From: Streptomyces vietnamensis
GTDB lineage: Bacteria > Actinomycetota > Actinomycetes > Streptomycetales > Streptomycetaceae
Direction of reading: 5' to 3'
Length of the DNA: 64,000 nucleotides
Assembly (NCBI RefSeq): GCF_000830005.1
Contig: NZ_CP010407.1
Span: forward strand, 8,196,001 to 8,260,000
A model generated the notes under the pieces. It was not told where the DNA came from. It worked only from the letters and a program-made list of their open reading frames with translations, and ran no database searches. Below, one piece after another: positions 33,540 through 41,825 of the stretch. Numbering within the stretch: position 1 is the first letter of the stretch; each line of letters begins with the position of its first letter. Made by a program: the position numbers and the translations under genes.

Positions 33540-34435
33540 CGGACCGCCTCCGCCTCGTCCTTGCGGGTGCGCCGCAGGTAGCCGAGCATGCCGAGGAAGA
33601 GGACGGCCATCAGCAGCATGGTGAGGGCGGAGCCGAGCGGCCAGTTCTGGCCCTGGAAGAACTTGTCCTGGATCAGGTTGCCGATCATGATCTGGTCGGG
33701 TCCTCCCATGAGCTGGGCGCTGACGAAGTCGCCCATGGCGGGCAGCAGGACGAGGACACAGCCGGCGGCCGCGCCCTGCCGGGTGGCCGGGACGGTGACG
33801 AACAGGAAGGTCCGCAGCGGACCGGCGTACAGGTCGCGGCCGGCCTCGACGAGCGAGGTGTCCATGCGTTCCATGGCCGCGTACAGCGGGATGATCATGA
33901 AGACGACGAAGCCGTAGACGAGACCGGCGACGACGCCCGCGCCGGTCTGCAGGATCCGGGTCCCCCCGTCGGCGAGTCCGATCGCGCGCAGCGCCCCGAG
34001 CAGCGGTCCGTCGTCGGACAGGACGACGGACCAGCCGTACATCCGCACCAGGTAGTTGGCGAAGAACGGGACGACGATCGCCGCGATCAGCAGGTTCTTG
34101 TACCGTCCGCCGCTGGTCGCGATGGCGTACGCGACGGGATAGGCGATCAGGAGGCAGACGGCGCAGGTGACCAGGGCGTAGCCCAGCGACCGCAGCAGGA
34201 CCGTGCGGTACGCCGGGTCGGCCAGGGCCGTGATGTTGTCGGGGACGAACCCGAAGCGCGGGTTGCCGAGCGGGTCGGTGGTGCCGAACGCGAGCGTGGC
34301 CACCAGGATCAGGGAGGCGACCAGGAAGACGGTCATCCAGAGCGTGCCGGGGAGCATCAGCCAGGTCCACAGACGTTCCCGAACCGGCTTTCTGACGGCG
34401 CGTGGGGTACGCGGGGTGCGGGCGGTGTCGGCCAT
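33536..34435 (-). CDS. potB: ABC importer permease, PotB-like
   Basis: 299 residues, six membrane helices after a cytoplasmic start rich in Arg/Thr. The EAA loop reads SLVEAGRDLYAGPLRTFLFVTVPATRQG. GNPRFGFVPDNITALADP in the first periplasmic loop is typical of PotB. One base separates it from the binding-protein stop. It pairs with the PotC-like permease. Confidence 0.9.
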   Translation of the reverse strand: MADTARTPRTPRAVRKPVRERLWTWLMLPGTLWMTVFLVASLILVATLAFGTTDPLGNPRFGFVPDNITALADPAYRTVLLRSLGYALVTCAVCLLIAYPVAYAIATSGGRYKNLLIAAIVVPFFANYLVRMYGWSVVLSDDGPLLGALRAIGLADGGTRILQTGAGVVAGLVYGFVVFMIIPLYAAMERMDTSLVEAGRDLYAGPLRTFLFVTVPATRQGAAAGCVLVLLPAMGDFVSAQLMGGPDQIMIGNLIQDKFFQGQNWPLGSALTMLLMAVLFLGMLGYLRRTRKDEAEAVR

Positions 34436-34436
34436 G

Positions 34437-35573
34437 TCAGCCCGCCTTCACGTCGGTCCAGGCGGCGTCGCGGGCCTTCTCGCCCGTCGCGGTGCCGTTG
34501 CGGAAGAACATGTCGTCCCTGAGGTCGGCCGCGGTCACGAGGCACTGGGGGAAGGGCTCCACGAGCGCGGCGTAGGTGTCCTCCGTGCCGCGCACCGGCA
34601 TCGGGTAGCCGATGTACTCGATGTTCCGCTTCACGTTCTCGGGCCGGAGCATGTAGTCGATGAAGAGCATGGCGGTGCCGGGGTGCAGTGCGTCGGCGGG
34701 GATGGCGTAGCAGTCGGAGTTGACCGGGGCGCCCTCGCGGGCGGTCTCGAAGCCGAACACGGACGGGTCCTTCGCCTGGGCGAGCATCGCGGCCATGTCC
34801 CCGCTCCACGCCTGGGTCATGTCGGCGTTGCCGTTGAGCAGGTTGTTGTAGCTGTCGCTGGAGAAGCCGCGCAGCCGGGGGCGCAGGGAGCGCAGGGTGT
34901 CGGTGACGCGGTCGAGGTCGGCGGGGCTTTCGGTGGTGAGGGGCAGGCCGTTCCTGAGCGCGCCGATGGCGAGCACCTCGTCGCGGTCGTCGAGGACGAA
35001 GACCTTGCCCTTGGCGTGGTCGTTCCACAGGTCGTCCCAGGAGCCGGTGAGGTCGCCGAGCCGGTCCCGGCGCCAGCCGATGCCGGTCTTGTACATGGTG
35101 AAGGGGACGGTGTGCGCGGAGCGGGGGTCGTACCAGGGGTCGGCGAAGTAGTCGTACGTGCCGAACACGGCCTCGGCGTTCCTCAGGCGCCCGTGGTCGA
35201 TGCGGCGCAGCCGGCCCCCTCGGGAGAGGCGCTCGGCCCACTTCGCGGTGGGGAAGACGATGTCGTAGCGGTTGCCGGCGTTGAGTTTGGCGGCCATGCC
35301 TTCCATGGAGTCGTAGTTCGACTGGACGACCTTGACCCCGTACTCCTCGGAGAAGCCCGCGAAGACGGCCGGGTCGACGAAGTCGGCCCAGTTGAAGTAG
35401 ACGAGGTCGCCGTCGACCTTGACGTCGATGGGGGACTCGGCGGCCGCCCGGTCGGCCGCGTCGGAGGCGGAGTCGGAGGAGAATCCGCAGCCGGCCGCCG
35501 TCAGACCGAGGGCGGCGGTGGCGCCGGCGCGGAGCAGCGAGCGGCGGGACAGGGAAGGTGCCTCGGGGGACAT
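34437..35573 (-). CDS. potD: Polyamine-type substrate-binding lipoprotein, PotD-like
   Basis: 378 residues. An RRSLLRAG start (twin-arginine-like) leads into a lipobox ending AAGC with Cys29, so it is a membrane-anchored lipoprotein, possibly Tat-exported. The mature part has the PotD/PotF pattern: VYFNWADFVDPAVFAGFSEEYGVKV, MAAKLNAGNRYDIVFPT, and the ligand-pocket region AWSGDMAAML. It binds the amine outside the membrane. Whether the ligand is putrescine, another diamine or a quaternary amine cannot be told from these motifs. AGGA precedes the ATG at 35573. Confidence 0.88.
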   Translation of the reverse strand: MSPEAPSLSRRSLLRAGATAALGLTAAGCGFSSDSASDAADRAAAESPIDVKVDGDLVYFNWADFVDPAVFAGFSEEYGVKVVQSNYDSMEGMAAKLNAGNRYDIVFPTAKWAERLSRGGRLRRIDHGRLRNAEAVFGTYDYFADPWYDPRSAHTVPFTMYKTGIGWRRDRLGDLTGSWDDLWNDHAKGKVFVLDDRDEVLAIGALRNGLPLTTESPADLDRVTDTLRSLRPRLRGFSSDSYNNLLNGNADMTQAWSGDMAAMLAQAKDPSVFGFETAREGAPVNSDCYAIPADALHPGTAMLFIDYMLRPENVKRNIEYIGYPMPVRGTEDTYAALVEPFPQCLVTAADLRDDMFFRNGTATGEKARDAAWTDVKAG

Positions 35574-35652
35574 GGGGTCCTCTCCGTAAGGCCGCTGGGG
35601 GACGGCGGGCGGGCAGTGCAGCGGTGCGGAGGTACGGGGGCGGTCGTATCGC

Positions 35653-36927
35653 TCACCGGCCCGGCGGGGCGGAGTCCGGTGCGGCGTCCGTGGGACCGGT
35701 GGGCTCCGAGGGCTCCGAGGGCTCCGAGGACTCTGTGGGGTCGGCCAGGTCGGCGCGGATGCGGTCGGCGAACCAGCCGACCGCGAGCTCGCGCCGGGAC
35801 AGCGGTCCGGGTGCGAACCCCGGGGTGGACAGACCGCGTTGGACCCGGGCGACCAGCTCGGCGTCCTCGTCGTTGGTGATCCACCCGATGTGCATGTTCA
35901 GGCGCCGGGCGAGGCGGGTGCGCAGCCCGGTGCCGCGGCGGGTGTAGAAGCCGCCGGGTACGGCCACCCGGTCGACCGCGGTCGGCACGGCGGTCCACGC
36001 GAGCACGTGGTCGGGGTAGAAGTCGATGAGGGTGTTGGGGTAGATCACGGCGTACCGCCAGACCCTGCGGTCGGCCTCGGTGAGGCCGGGCATGGGCGCG
36101 GCGACGCGCTGGTAGAGCCGCTCGGCCCAGTTGGAGGACGGCTTGTCGCGCAGCGGCGAGGTGAACAGGACGTAGGAGTCGTGGATCTCGCAGCCGTAGC
36201 CCTGGTAGTCGAGCAGGCGCATCAGGCCGGGGTGGGCGACGGGTACGTGGTACCCCTCCAGGTAGTTGTCGACCGCGACCTTCCAGTTGGCCTCCTGGAC
36301 CTCGGCGCGGGCCAGGTCGTGGATCCTGTCCCGGCCGACCGGCACCAGGTCCGTCCCGGCGTAGTGGCCGACGGCCTCGGCGAGTCCTGCGCAGCTCTCG
36401 GCGAGCGGTACGGCAGCGGGGTCGAGGTTGACGAAGACGAAGCCGAGGAAGGATTCGACCCGGGCCGGGAACAGGCCGAGGCGGGGCTTGTCGAGGCAGG
36501 GGATCTGCCGGGCCTCGGGGGCGCCGACCAGACTTCCGTCGAGGCGGTAGGTCCAGCCGTGGTACGGGCAGCGGATCGCCTTGCCGGCCGGTTCGGGGGC
36601 GGTGACCAGGCGGGTTCCGCGATGGCGGCAGACATTGAGGTGGGCGGCGAGGCCGCCGTCCTCGGTGCGGACGACCAGGACCTCCCGGCCTGCGACGGTG
36701 GCGGCGAGCCGGGCCCCGGGGCCGGGCAGGTCGGACTCGTGGCACACGAGCTGCCAGGACCTGGCGAAGACCTGGCGGGTCTCGGCGGCGGCGACGGCGG
36801 GATCGGTGTAGTGGCGGGCCGGCAGCGCGGGAGCGGGGAGGTCCCGGGCGGCCGTGTCGGGTGCGGTGGGTGCACCGGGCGCGGTGAGTGCGCTGGGTGC
36901 GTTGGGTGCGGGGGCTCTGGAGTGCAT
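35653..36927 (-). CDS. Rieske aromatic-ring-hydroxylase-type oxygenase, alpha subunit
   Basis: 424 residues. The Rieske [2Fe-2S] ligands are Cys100/His102 (CRHRG) and Cys120/His123 (CPYHGW). The mononuclear iron site uses His227 and His232 in NYLEGYHVPVAHPGL, plus an Asp further on. The single-subunit length and this site pattern fit the GbcA/CntA/choline-monooxygenase branch, which hydroxylates betaines or carnitine, rather than classic ring dioxygenases. The last 25 residues are a Ser/Glu/Pro repeat encoded by a short DNA repeat and look dispensable. GAGGAG precedes the ATG at 36927. It heads the leftward arm. Electrons probably come from the ferredoxin and NuoF-like protein of the other arm. 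Confidence 0.87.
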   Translation of the reverse strand: MHSRAPAPNAPSALTAPGAPTAPDTAARDLPAPALPARHYTDPAVAAAETRQVFARSWQLVCHESDLPGPGARLAATVAGREVLVVRTEDGGLAAHLNVCRHRGTRLVTAPEPAGKAIRCPYHGWTYRLDGSLVGAPEARQIPCLDKPRLGLFPARVESFLGFVFVNLDPAAVPLAESCAGLAEAVGHYAGTDLVPVGRDRIHDLARAEVQEANWKVAVDNYLEGYHVPVAHPGLMRLLDYQGYGCEIHDSYVLFTSPLRDKPSSNWAERLYQRVAAPMPGLTEADRRVWRYAVIYPNTLIDFYPDHVLAWTAVPTAVDRVAVPGGFYTRRGTGLRTRLARRLNMHIGWITNDEDAELVARVQRGLSTPGFAPGPLSRRELAVGWFADRIRADLADPTESSEPSEPSEPTGPTDAAPDSAPPGR

Positions 36928-37024
36928 CGGTGACTCCTCGTGCCGCGGGGCGGCGATCGGTGTCGGGCGTCGATGTCGTGCGAACCGGCTGCGGGCAGCG
37001 GGTCGGGGCGGGCGCCGGGACCGG

Positions 37025-37042
37025 GCTGACCGATTGGACAGC
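37025..37042. promoter_or_regulatory. Third, imperfect copy of the TetR-type palindrome
   Basis: GCTGACCGATTGGACAGC: matches the two perfect copies at 16 of 18 positions. It lies about 100 bases upstream of the Rieske gene start, within the probable leftward leader. Confidence 0.6.
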
Positions 37043-37075
37043 CAGCGTGGTGGCTGAATTCCGCCGGGTCAAGAC

Positions 37076-37105
37076 TTGTACGCTGACCGATCGGTCAGCT
37101 AGCTT
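37076..37105 (+). promoter_or_regulatory. Perfect 18-base TetR-type operator inside a rightward promoter
   Basis: GCTGACCGATCGGTCAGC (37082-37099) is a perfect palindrome. It exactly fills the 18-base spacer between a -35-like TTGTAC (37076-37081) and a -10-like TAGCTT (37100-37105), an arrangement that would block polymerase when bound. The TetR protein at 45230 in the same operon is the natural candidate to bind it. Confidence 0.65.
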
Positions 37106-37133
37106 GGTTATTGCCTGACCGATCGGTCAGCAA
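37105..37133 (-). promoter_or_regulatory. Second perfect operator inside a leftward promoter
   Basis: CTGACCGATCGGTCAG (37115-37130) is the second perfect copy. On the minus strand TTGCTG (37133-37128) and TAACCA (37110-37105) frame a 17-base spacer that contains most of it, so the leftward arm can be repressed from here. Promoter elements are judged by eye. Confidence 0.55.
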
Positions 37134-37432
37134 ACGTTGTTCTGTCGCTGCTCCGCCGCCACGCCGCTTCTGACCTGCGTATTTACTCGTCATACCGGTG
37201 GGTACGGACCACGGTCCACGGCCCTCGGCCCTCGCGCCGGAAGCAGCCCGGCGTGCCCTGGCCCCCCCGGCACGCACCTCCCTCGCTTTCCTCCCTCGCT
37301 TTCCTCCCCCGATTCCCTCCCCCGGCCGAGACCGCGGACGAGCCTCGGGCTCGAACGCCCCGCCCACCCGCCTGCCGGACGGGCGGCCCACCGGTCACGG
37401 CACCCGCACCCCCTTCCCTTCCGGAGGCACGC

Positions 37433-37942
37433 ATGAGTGGTCGTCGGTATCTGGACTGGCTCGGGCTCACCCCCGAGCCGGAGCGGGAGCTGCCCGCAGC
37501 CGTCGCCGCGCTGCGTGCCTCCTTCGGCACGACGCACCACCCGCCGCCGGGCCGGGCCGAACTCGCGGCCGCCGAGCGGCGCCGGGTGGAATGGCTGGTT
37601 CTGAGGGGCAGCCGGCACAGCTGGTTGCGCTACCTCGCCGAAGCCACCGCGCTGGTGACCGCCGTGGCCCTCCGGCTCGACGAGCAGGGCGGCAAGGACA
37701 GCCACGCGGACACGGATGCGGGCCTTGGCGCCGACGCGGACACGGACGCCTCGACCGCGGCCGCGCTGCTCGTCGCCGAGGTGATCCTCGACCACCACCG
37801 CATGCTCATCGGCCTGCCAGGAGCGGGATACGGCCGCACCGAAGGGGACCGTGACGCGCTCGAAAGCGCGCTGCGACTCCTGCGCACCCGGTCGCGTACC
37901 GCCGGACCGGCCCCCACCGCCCGTACAGGAGACGGCAGATGA
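37433..37942 (+). CDS. Hypothetical protein, first gene of the rightward amine arm
   Basis: 169 residues, not recognised. It begins MSGRRYLDWLGLTPEPE and is mostly helical by eye, with a run of charged Arg/Glu residues (AAAERRRVEWLVLRG), a variable Asp/Ala/Gly-rich loop (HADTDAGLGADADTDA) and a helix EVILDHHRMLIGL. No signal peptide, metal motif or membrane segment. GGAGG precedes the ATG, and its stop overlaps the start of the NuoF-like gene (ATGA), so its product is made in step with the electron-transfer proteins. A small adaptor or assembly role is possible but not shown. Confidence 0.75.
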   Translation: MSGRRYLDWLGLTPEPERELPAAVAALRASFGTTHHPPPGRAELAAAERRRVEWLVLRGSRHSWLRYLAEATALVTAVALRLDEQGGKDSHADTDAGLGADADTDASTAAALLVAEVILDHHRMLIGLPGAGYGRTEGDRDALESALRLLRTRSRTAGPAPTARTGDGR

Positions 37943-39438
37943 CCCGAAGCCGCCACTCGACCACCATCCGTTACCCGACCGCCCCCGCGCCGGGTTCCGT
38001 GCTGGGCGCGACGCCCTACGCGACGGAGAACGCCGAGGCGTACGAGGCCACCGGTGGCTATGCCGCCGCCGTCACCCCCGACGAGCTGCTGCACCACCTC
38101 GACGCCTGCGGCCTGCGCGGCCGCGGCGGCGCCGGATTCCCGGCCGCCGTCAAGCTCCGCACCGTCCGCGAGCACGGGCGACGCGGCCGGGGGAGCGGGA
38201 CGCGCGGCGAGCGCGCCGCAGGTGCCGACACCCCGGTCGTGGTGGCCAACGGCGAAGAGGGCGAGCCCGGTTCGGTCAAGGACCGCTGGCTGCTGCGGGC
38301 CCGCCCGCACCTGGTCCTCGACGGCCTCGTCCACGCGGCCGCGGTCACCGGCGCCGAACACGGCTACGTCTACCTCTCCGACCCGGAGGCGGCCCGCCGC
38401 GTCCGCCGGGCCCTCGCCGAACGCGTACCGCCGCTGCCCGTCGAGGTCGTCGAGACCGCCGCCGCTTATGTCGCCGGCGAGGAGACCGCGGTCGTCCGCC
38501 GGATCGACGGCGGGCCGGCCCTGCCGACCGCCAAACCGCCCCGCCCCTTCGAACGGGGAGTCCGGGGCGCGCCCACCCTGGTCGCGAACGTCGAGACCCT
38601 CGCCCGGATCGCGCTCGTCGCCGCCCGGCCCGACCTGCGCGAGCCGATCGCGCGCTCCACCCTGGTCACCCTCTCGGGCGGCAGCGTCGCACCCGTGCTC
38701 ACCGAGGTGCCGTACGGGGTCCCCCTGCGCATCCTTGCCGCCGCCCACGGCACTCCGGCCCCGGCCGGCGCCCTGATGGGAGGTCTCTTCGGCGGGCTCG
38801 TCGACGCCCGCGCCCTGGACCTGCCCCTCGAACCCGGCGCACTCGCCGCGGCGGGCACGGCGCTCGGCTGCGGAGCGATCCGCTTCCTCACCGCCGACGT
38901 CTGCCCGGTGGGCGTCGCCGCCGACGCGGTCGGTCACCTCGCGGCCGAGAGCGCACGGCAGTGCGGCGTCTGCGTGTCGGGCACGGCCGCGATCAGCGGT
39001 GCTCTGGACCGCCTCGCCTCGGGATCCGCCGAACCCGACACCGCCGAGCGGCTGCACCGATGGGCGCGAGGACTGCCCGGGCGGGGCGCGTGCGGGCTGC
39101 TTGACGCCGCCGCCGGCCTCGCCGGGAGCCTGTTGCGCGTCTTCCCGGCACAGGTCCGGGCCCATCTCGACGGGCCTTGCCCGGTATGCCGGGCCGAGGC
39201 CCCCGCCCGGGACCCGCACCGCCTGACCCGCCTGAGCGCGCCGGTACCGGCCGTGAACGCACCCGCGCCGACCGGGTCTGGCCTGACCGGACCTGGCCCG
39301 CTCGCATCTGCCCCGACCTCATCTGCCCCGACCTCATCCGCCCCGGCCGCATCTGCCCCGACCACGCCCGCCCCGACCGGATCCGCCCCGACCACGCCCG
39401 CCGAGCCCATGGCCGCCGTACTGGAAGGAACGTCATGA
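37939..39438 (+). CDS. NuoF-like NADH:ferredoxin oxidoreductase flavoprotein
   Basis: 499 residues similar to the 51-kDa flavoprotein of complex I. The FMN/NADH motif RGRGGAGFP is near residue 60, ANGEEGEPGSVKDR follows, then an SLBB-like domain and the Fe-S region. Of the usual four cluster ligands, Cys342, Cys345 (QCGVC) and Cys385 are present, but position 348, expected to be Cys, is Gly. The cluster may therefore be absent or unusual. A CPVC pair follows near residue 415. The last 60 residues are a Pro/Thr/Ser/Ala repeat. Overlaps both neighbours by four bases and is directly followed by a ferredoxin gene, so NADH-to-ferredoxin transfer for the Rieske oxygenase is the likely role. Confidence 0.83.
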   Translation: MTRSRHSTTIRYPTAPAPGSVLGATPYATENAEAYEATGGYAAAVTPDELLHHLDACGLRGRGGAGFPAAVKLRTVREHGRRGRGSGTRGERAAGADTPVVVANGEEGEPGSVKDRWLLRARPHLVLDGLVHAAAVTGAEHGYVYLSDPEAARRVRRALAERVPPLPVEVVETAAAYVAGEETAVVRRIDGGPALPTAKPPRPFERGVRGAPTLVANVETLARIALVAARPDLREPIARSTLVTLSGGSVAPVLTEVPYGVPLRILAAAHGTPAPAGALMGGLFGGLVDARALDLPLEPGALAAAGTALGCGAIRFLTADVCPVGVAADAVGHLAAESARQCGVCVSGTAAISGALDRLASGSAEPDTAERLHRWARGLPGRGACGLLDAAAGLAGSLLRVFPAQVRAHLDGPCPVCRAEAPARDPHRLTRLSAPVPAVNAPAPTGSGLTGPGPLASAPTSSAPTSSAPAASAPTTPAPTGSAPTTPAEPMAAVLEGTS

Positions 39439-39626
39439 AACTGCTGCTGGACGCCACGCTGTGCAACGGCTACGGCCTCTGCCAGGAGAACACCCCCGAA
39501 CTCGTCGAGCTCGACGAGTGGGGCTACGCGAAGGTCGTCGTCGTCGACGTGCCGCCCGCTGCCGAGGACCGGGCCCGCGCCTGCGTGGAGAGCTGCCCCA
39601 ACTCCGCCCTGCGCGTGGAGGGATGA
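39435..39626 (+). CDS. Small ferredoxin, [3Fe-4S]-type
   Basis: 63 residues. Cysteines at 10 and 16 (CNGYGLC) and at 54 (CPNSAL) give the Cx5C...CP pattern of actinobacterial [3Fe-4S] ferredoxins. Cys50 is an extra that could be the fourth ligand. It should carry one electron from the NuoF-like protein to the Rieske oxygenase. The ATG overlaps the previous stop and has GGAAGGA upstream. Confidence 0.88.
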   Translation: MKLLLDATLCNGYGLCQENTPELVELDEWGYAKVVVVDVPPAAEDRARACVESCPNSALRVEG

Positions 39627-39627
39627 G

Positions 39628-41697
39628 ATGACGCGCGATCTGACCTCGCTCTTCGACCCCGGATCCGTCGCCGTGGTCGGCGCCAGCGACGACCCGGCGA
39701 AGTACGGCCACGCGGTGGCCGCCCAGGCCCTCCGCGCGCCCGACCGGCGGCCCGTCCACCTGGTGAACCGGCGCGGCGGCACCGTACTCGGCCGGACGGC
39801 GGCCACCTCCCTCGGCGAGATCGGCGAGCCGGTCGACCTGGTGGTGATCTCCGTGCCCGGCACCGGCTTCGAGGCGGCCGTCGACGACGCCCTCGCCTGC
39901 GGGGCGAAGGCGATCGTCGCCATCACCGCCGGCTTCGCCGAGGCCGGCCCCGCCGGTCTCGCCCGCCAGCGGGCCGTCGCCGAGCGGGTCCGGGCCGCCG
40001 GAGCCGTGCTCGTCGGCCCCAACTGCCTGGGCGTCGCGGACAACACCACCGAGCTGTACCTGGCCTCGGACCGGTTCGCGCCCGGCCGTGTCGCCCTGCT
40101 CAGCCAGAGCGGCAACCTGGCCCTCGAACTCCAGCTGCGCGGCGCCCCGCACGGCCTCGGCTTCTCCCGTTTCGTCTCGCTCGGCAACCAGGCCGACGTC
40201 ACCCTCGTCGACCTCGTCGAGGACTGCGCCCGCCACGAGCCCACCTCCGTGATCGCCGTGTACGCCGAGGACTTCGGCGACGGCCGGGCCTTCGCCCGCG
40301 CCGCCGCCGGGGCCGGCAAGCCCGTGGTCCTCCTCACCGCCGGCCGCGGCACCGCCTCGGCCCGCAGCGCCCGGTCGCACACGGGGGCGCTGACCACCTC
40401 GGCCGACGTGGTGGCCGCGGCCTGCCGCGACGCGGGTGTCGAACTCGTCCGCACCCCTCGGGAGATGACCGTGGTGCTCGCGGCCCTCGCCGGCGGCCGG
40501 CGCACGGCCGGTAGACGTACGGCCGTCCTCACGGACGGCGGCGGCCACGGCGCGGTCGCCGCCGACGCCGCCGAGGACGCCGGGCTCGACGTGCCCGAGC
40601 TCGGCGCCCCGGCCCAGGACCGGCTGCGGAGCGTGCTGTGGGAGCAGTCCGCCGTCCGCAACCCGGTCGACCTCGCCGGCATGGGGGAGCAGCGCCCCCT
40701 CTCGTACGCCGACACCGTCCGCGAACTCCTTGCCGCCGACGAGGTCGACGCCGTCCTGATGACGGGCTACTTCGGCGGGTACGCCGCCTCCGAAGGCGGC
40801 CTGGGCGGCGGGCCGGCCGGCGGCTCGGTCCTCGCCGAGGGCGAGCAACGGGCCGCGAAGGAGATCGCCGGACACCTCGCCGCCACACCGAAGCCGCTGG
40901 TCGTGCAGTCCATGTACCCGGAGTCGCCCAGCTGCCGGGCGCTCGCGGAGGCCGGAGTCCCGGTGTTCGCCGCCACCGAGGACGCGGCCCGCGCCCTCGC
41001 CGCGCTGACCGGCCGAGTGGCGGGCGCTCCGGCCGGGGTGGCCGCCCCGCCGCCGGTCGCGGCACCCCTGGGGGACCCCTCGTACCACGGTGTGCGGGCG
41101 CTGCTCGCCGCGGCCGGAGTGCCCTTCCCGCCGGCCCGGGAGATCACCGACGAGGCCGGTCTGCTCGCCACTGCCGCCTCGTTCGAGGGACCGTACGTCC
41201 TCAAGGCCCTCCACGTCCTGCACAAGTCCGACGCCGGCGGGGTGGCGCTGCGGCTCGCCGACCGGGACGCGCTCCTTGCCGCGTACCGGCGGATGCACGC
41301 CCGCCTGGGCGCCCCGTCGTACTCGGTCGAGGCCATGGCGGACCTCTCGGACGGTGTCGAACTGATCGTCGGCGTCCAACGCGACCCCCGGTTCGGCCCG
41401 GTGGCGATGGTCGGCCTCGGCGGGGTGCTCACCGAGACCCTGCGGGACGTGGCCTTCGCCCTCGCGCCCGTGGCCGCCGGCCGCGCCGAGAAGCTGCTGC
41501 GGGGGCTGCGGACCGCCGCCCTGCTCGACGGTGTGCGCGGTCGGCCCGCCGTGGACGTGACGGCGGCCGCCGCTGTCATCGCCCGCATCACCGAGGCCGC
41601 CGCGGCCCACCCGGAGATCGCCGAGCTGGAGGTCAACCCGCTGCTCGTACGCCCGGACGGCGCCCTGGCGCTGGACGCGCGAGCCGTCCTCGGCTGA
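39628..41697 (+). CDS. ADP-forming acyl-CoA synthetase (acetate-CoA ligase family)
   Basis: 689 residues in one chain. An N-terminal CoA-binding domain (SVAVVGASDDPAKYGHA) and a succinyl-CoA-ligase-like domain with the phosphorylated His251 in RSHTGALTT are followed by an ATP-grasp domain from about residue 485 (GPYVLKALHVLHKSDAGGV). It would join CoA to a carboxylic acid with ATP hydrolysed to ADP and phosphate. Starts one base after the ferredoxin stop. In context it likely activates the acid formed by the amine oxidase and aldehyde dehydrogenase. Confidence 0.87.
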   Translation: MTRDLTSLFDPGSVAVVGASDDPAKYGHAVAAQALRAPDRRPVHLVNRRGGTVLGRTAATSLGEIGEPVDLVVISVPGTGFEAAVDDALACGAKAIVAITAGFAEAGPAGLARQRAVAERVRAAGAVLVGPNCLGVADNTTELYLASDRFAPGRVALLSQSGNLALELQLRGAPHGLGFSRFVSLGNQADVTLVDLVEDCARHEPTSVIAVYAEDFGDGRAFARAAAGAGKPVVLLTAGRGTASARSARSHTGALTTSADVVAAACRDAGVELVRTPREMTVVLAALAGGRRTAGRRTAVLTDGGGHGAVAADAAEDAGLDVPELGAPAQDRLRSVLWEQSAVRNPVDLAGMGEQRPLSYADTVRELLAADEVDAVLMTGYFGGYAASEGGLGGGPAGGSVLAEGEQRAAKEIAGHLAATPKPLVVQSMYPESPSCRALAEAGVPVFAATEDAARALAALTGRVAGAPAGVAAPPPVAAPLGDPSYHGVRALLAAAGVPFPPAREITDEAGLLATAASFEGPYVLKALHVLHKSDAGGVALRLADRDALLAAYRRMHARLGAPSYSVEAMADLSDGVELIVGVQRDPRFGPVAMVGLGGVLTETLRDVAFALAPVAAGRAEKLLRGLRTAALLDGVRGRPAVDVTAAAAVIARITEAAAAHPEIAELEVNPLLVRPDGALALDARAVLG

Positions 41698-41825
41698 GCC
41701 CCGCCGCCCCTGGCCCGCGAGGCCTTTGCCCGCCCCGCCCCGTACCGCGAGGCCCGCCCGCGTACCCCGGCACACGCCCGTACACCTTCCCGCACACCCT
41801 TCCGGCCCTGGAGGAGACCCGCACC

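Larger units (their letters stand above)
36928..37432. other. 505-base divergent control region of the amine locus
   Basis: No gene seen. The left half carries three copies of one palindrome and two plausible face-to-face promoters (see 37025-37133). The right half, about 300 bases, is a pyrimidine-rich leader for the gene at 37433 with a short direct repeat of CCTCGCTTTCCTC around 37276-37310 and no ORF I can support. Confidence 0.6.
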
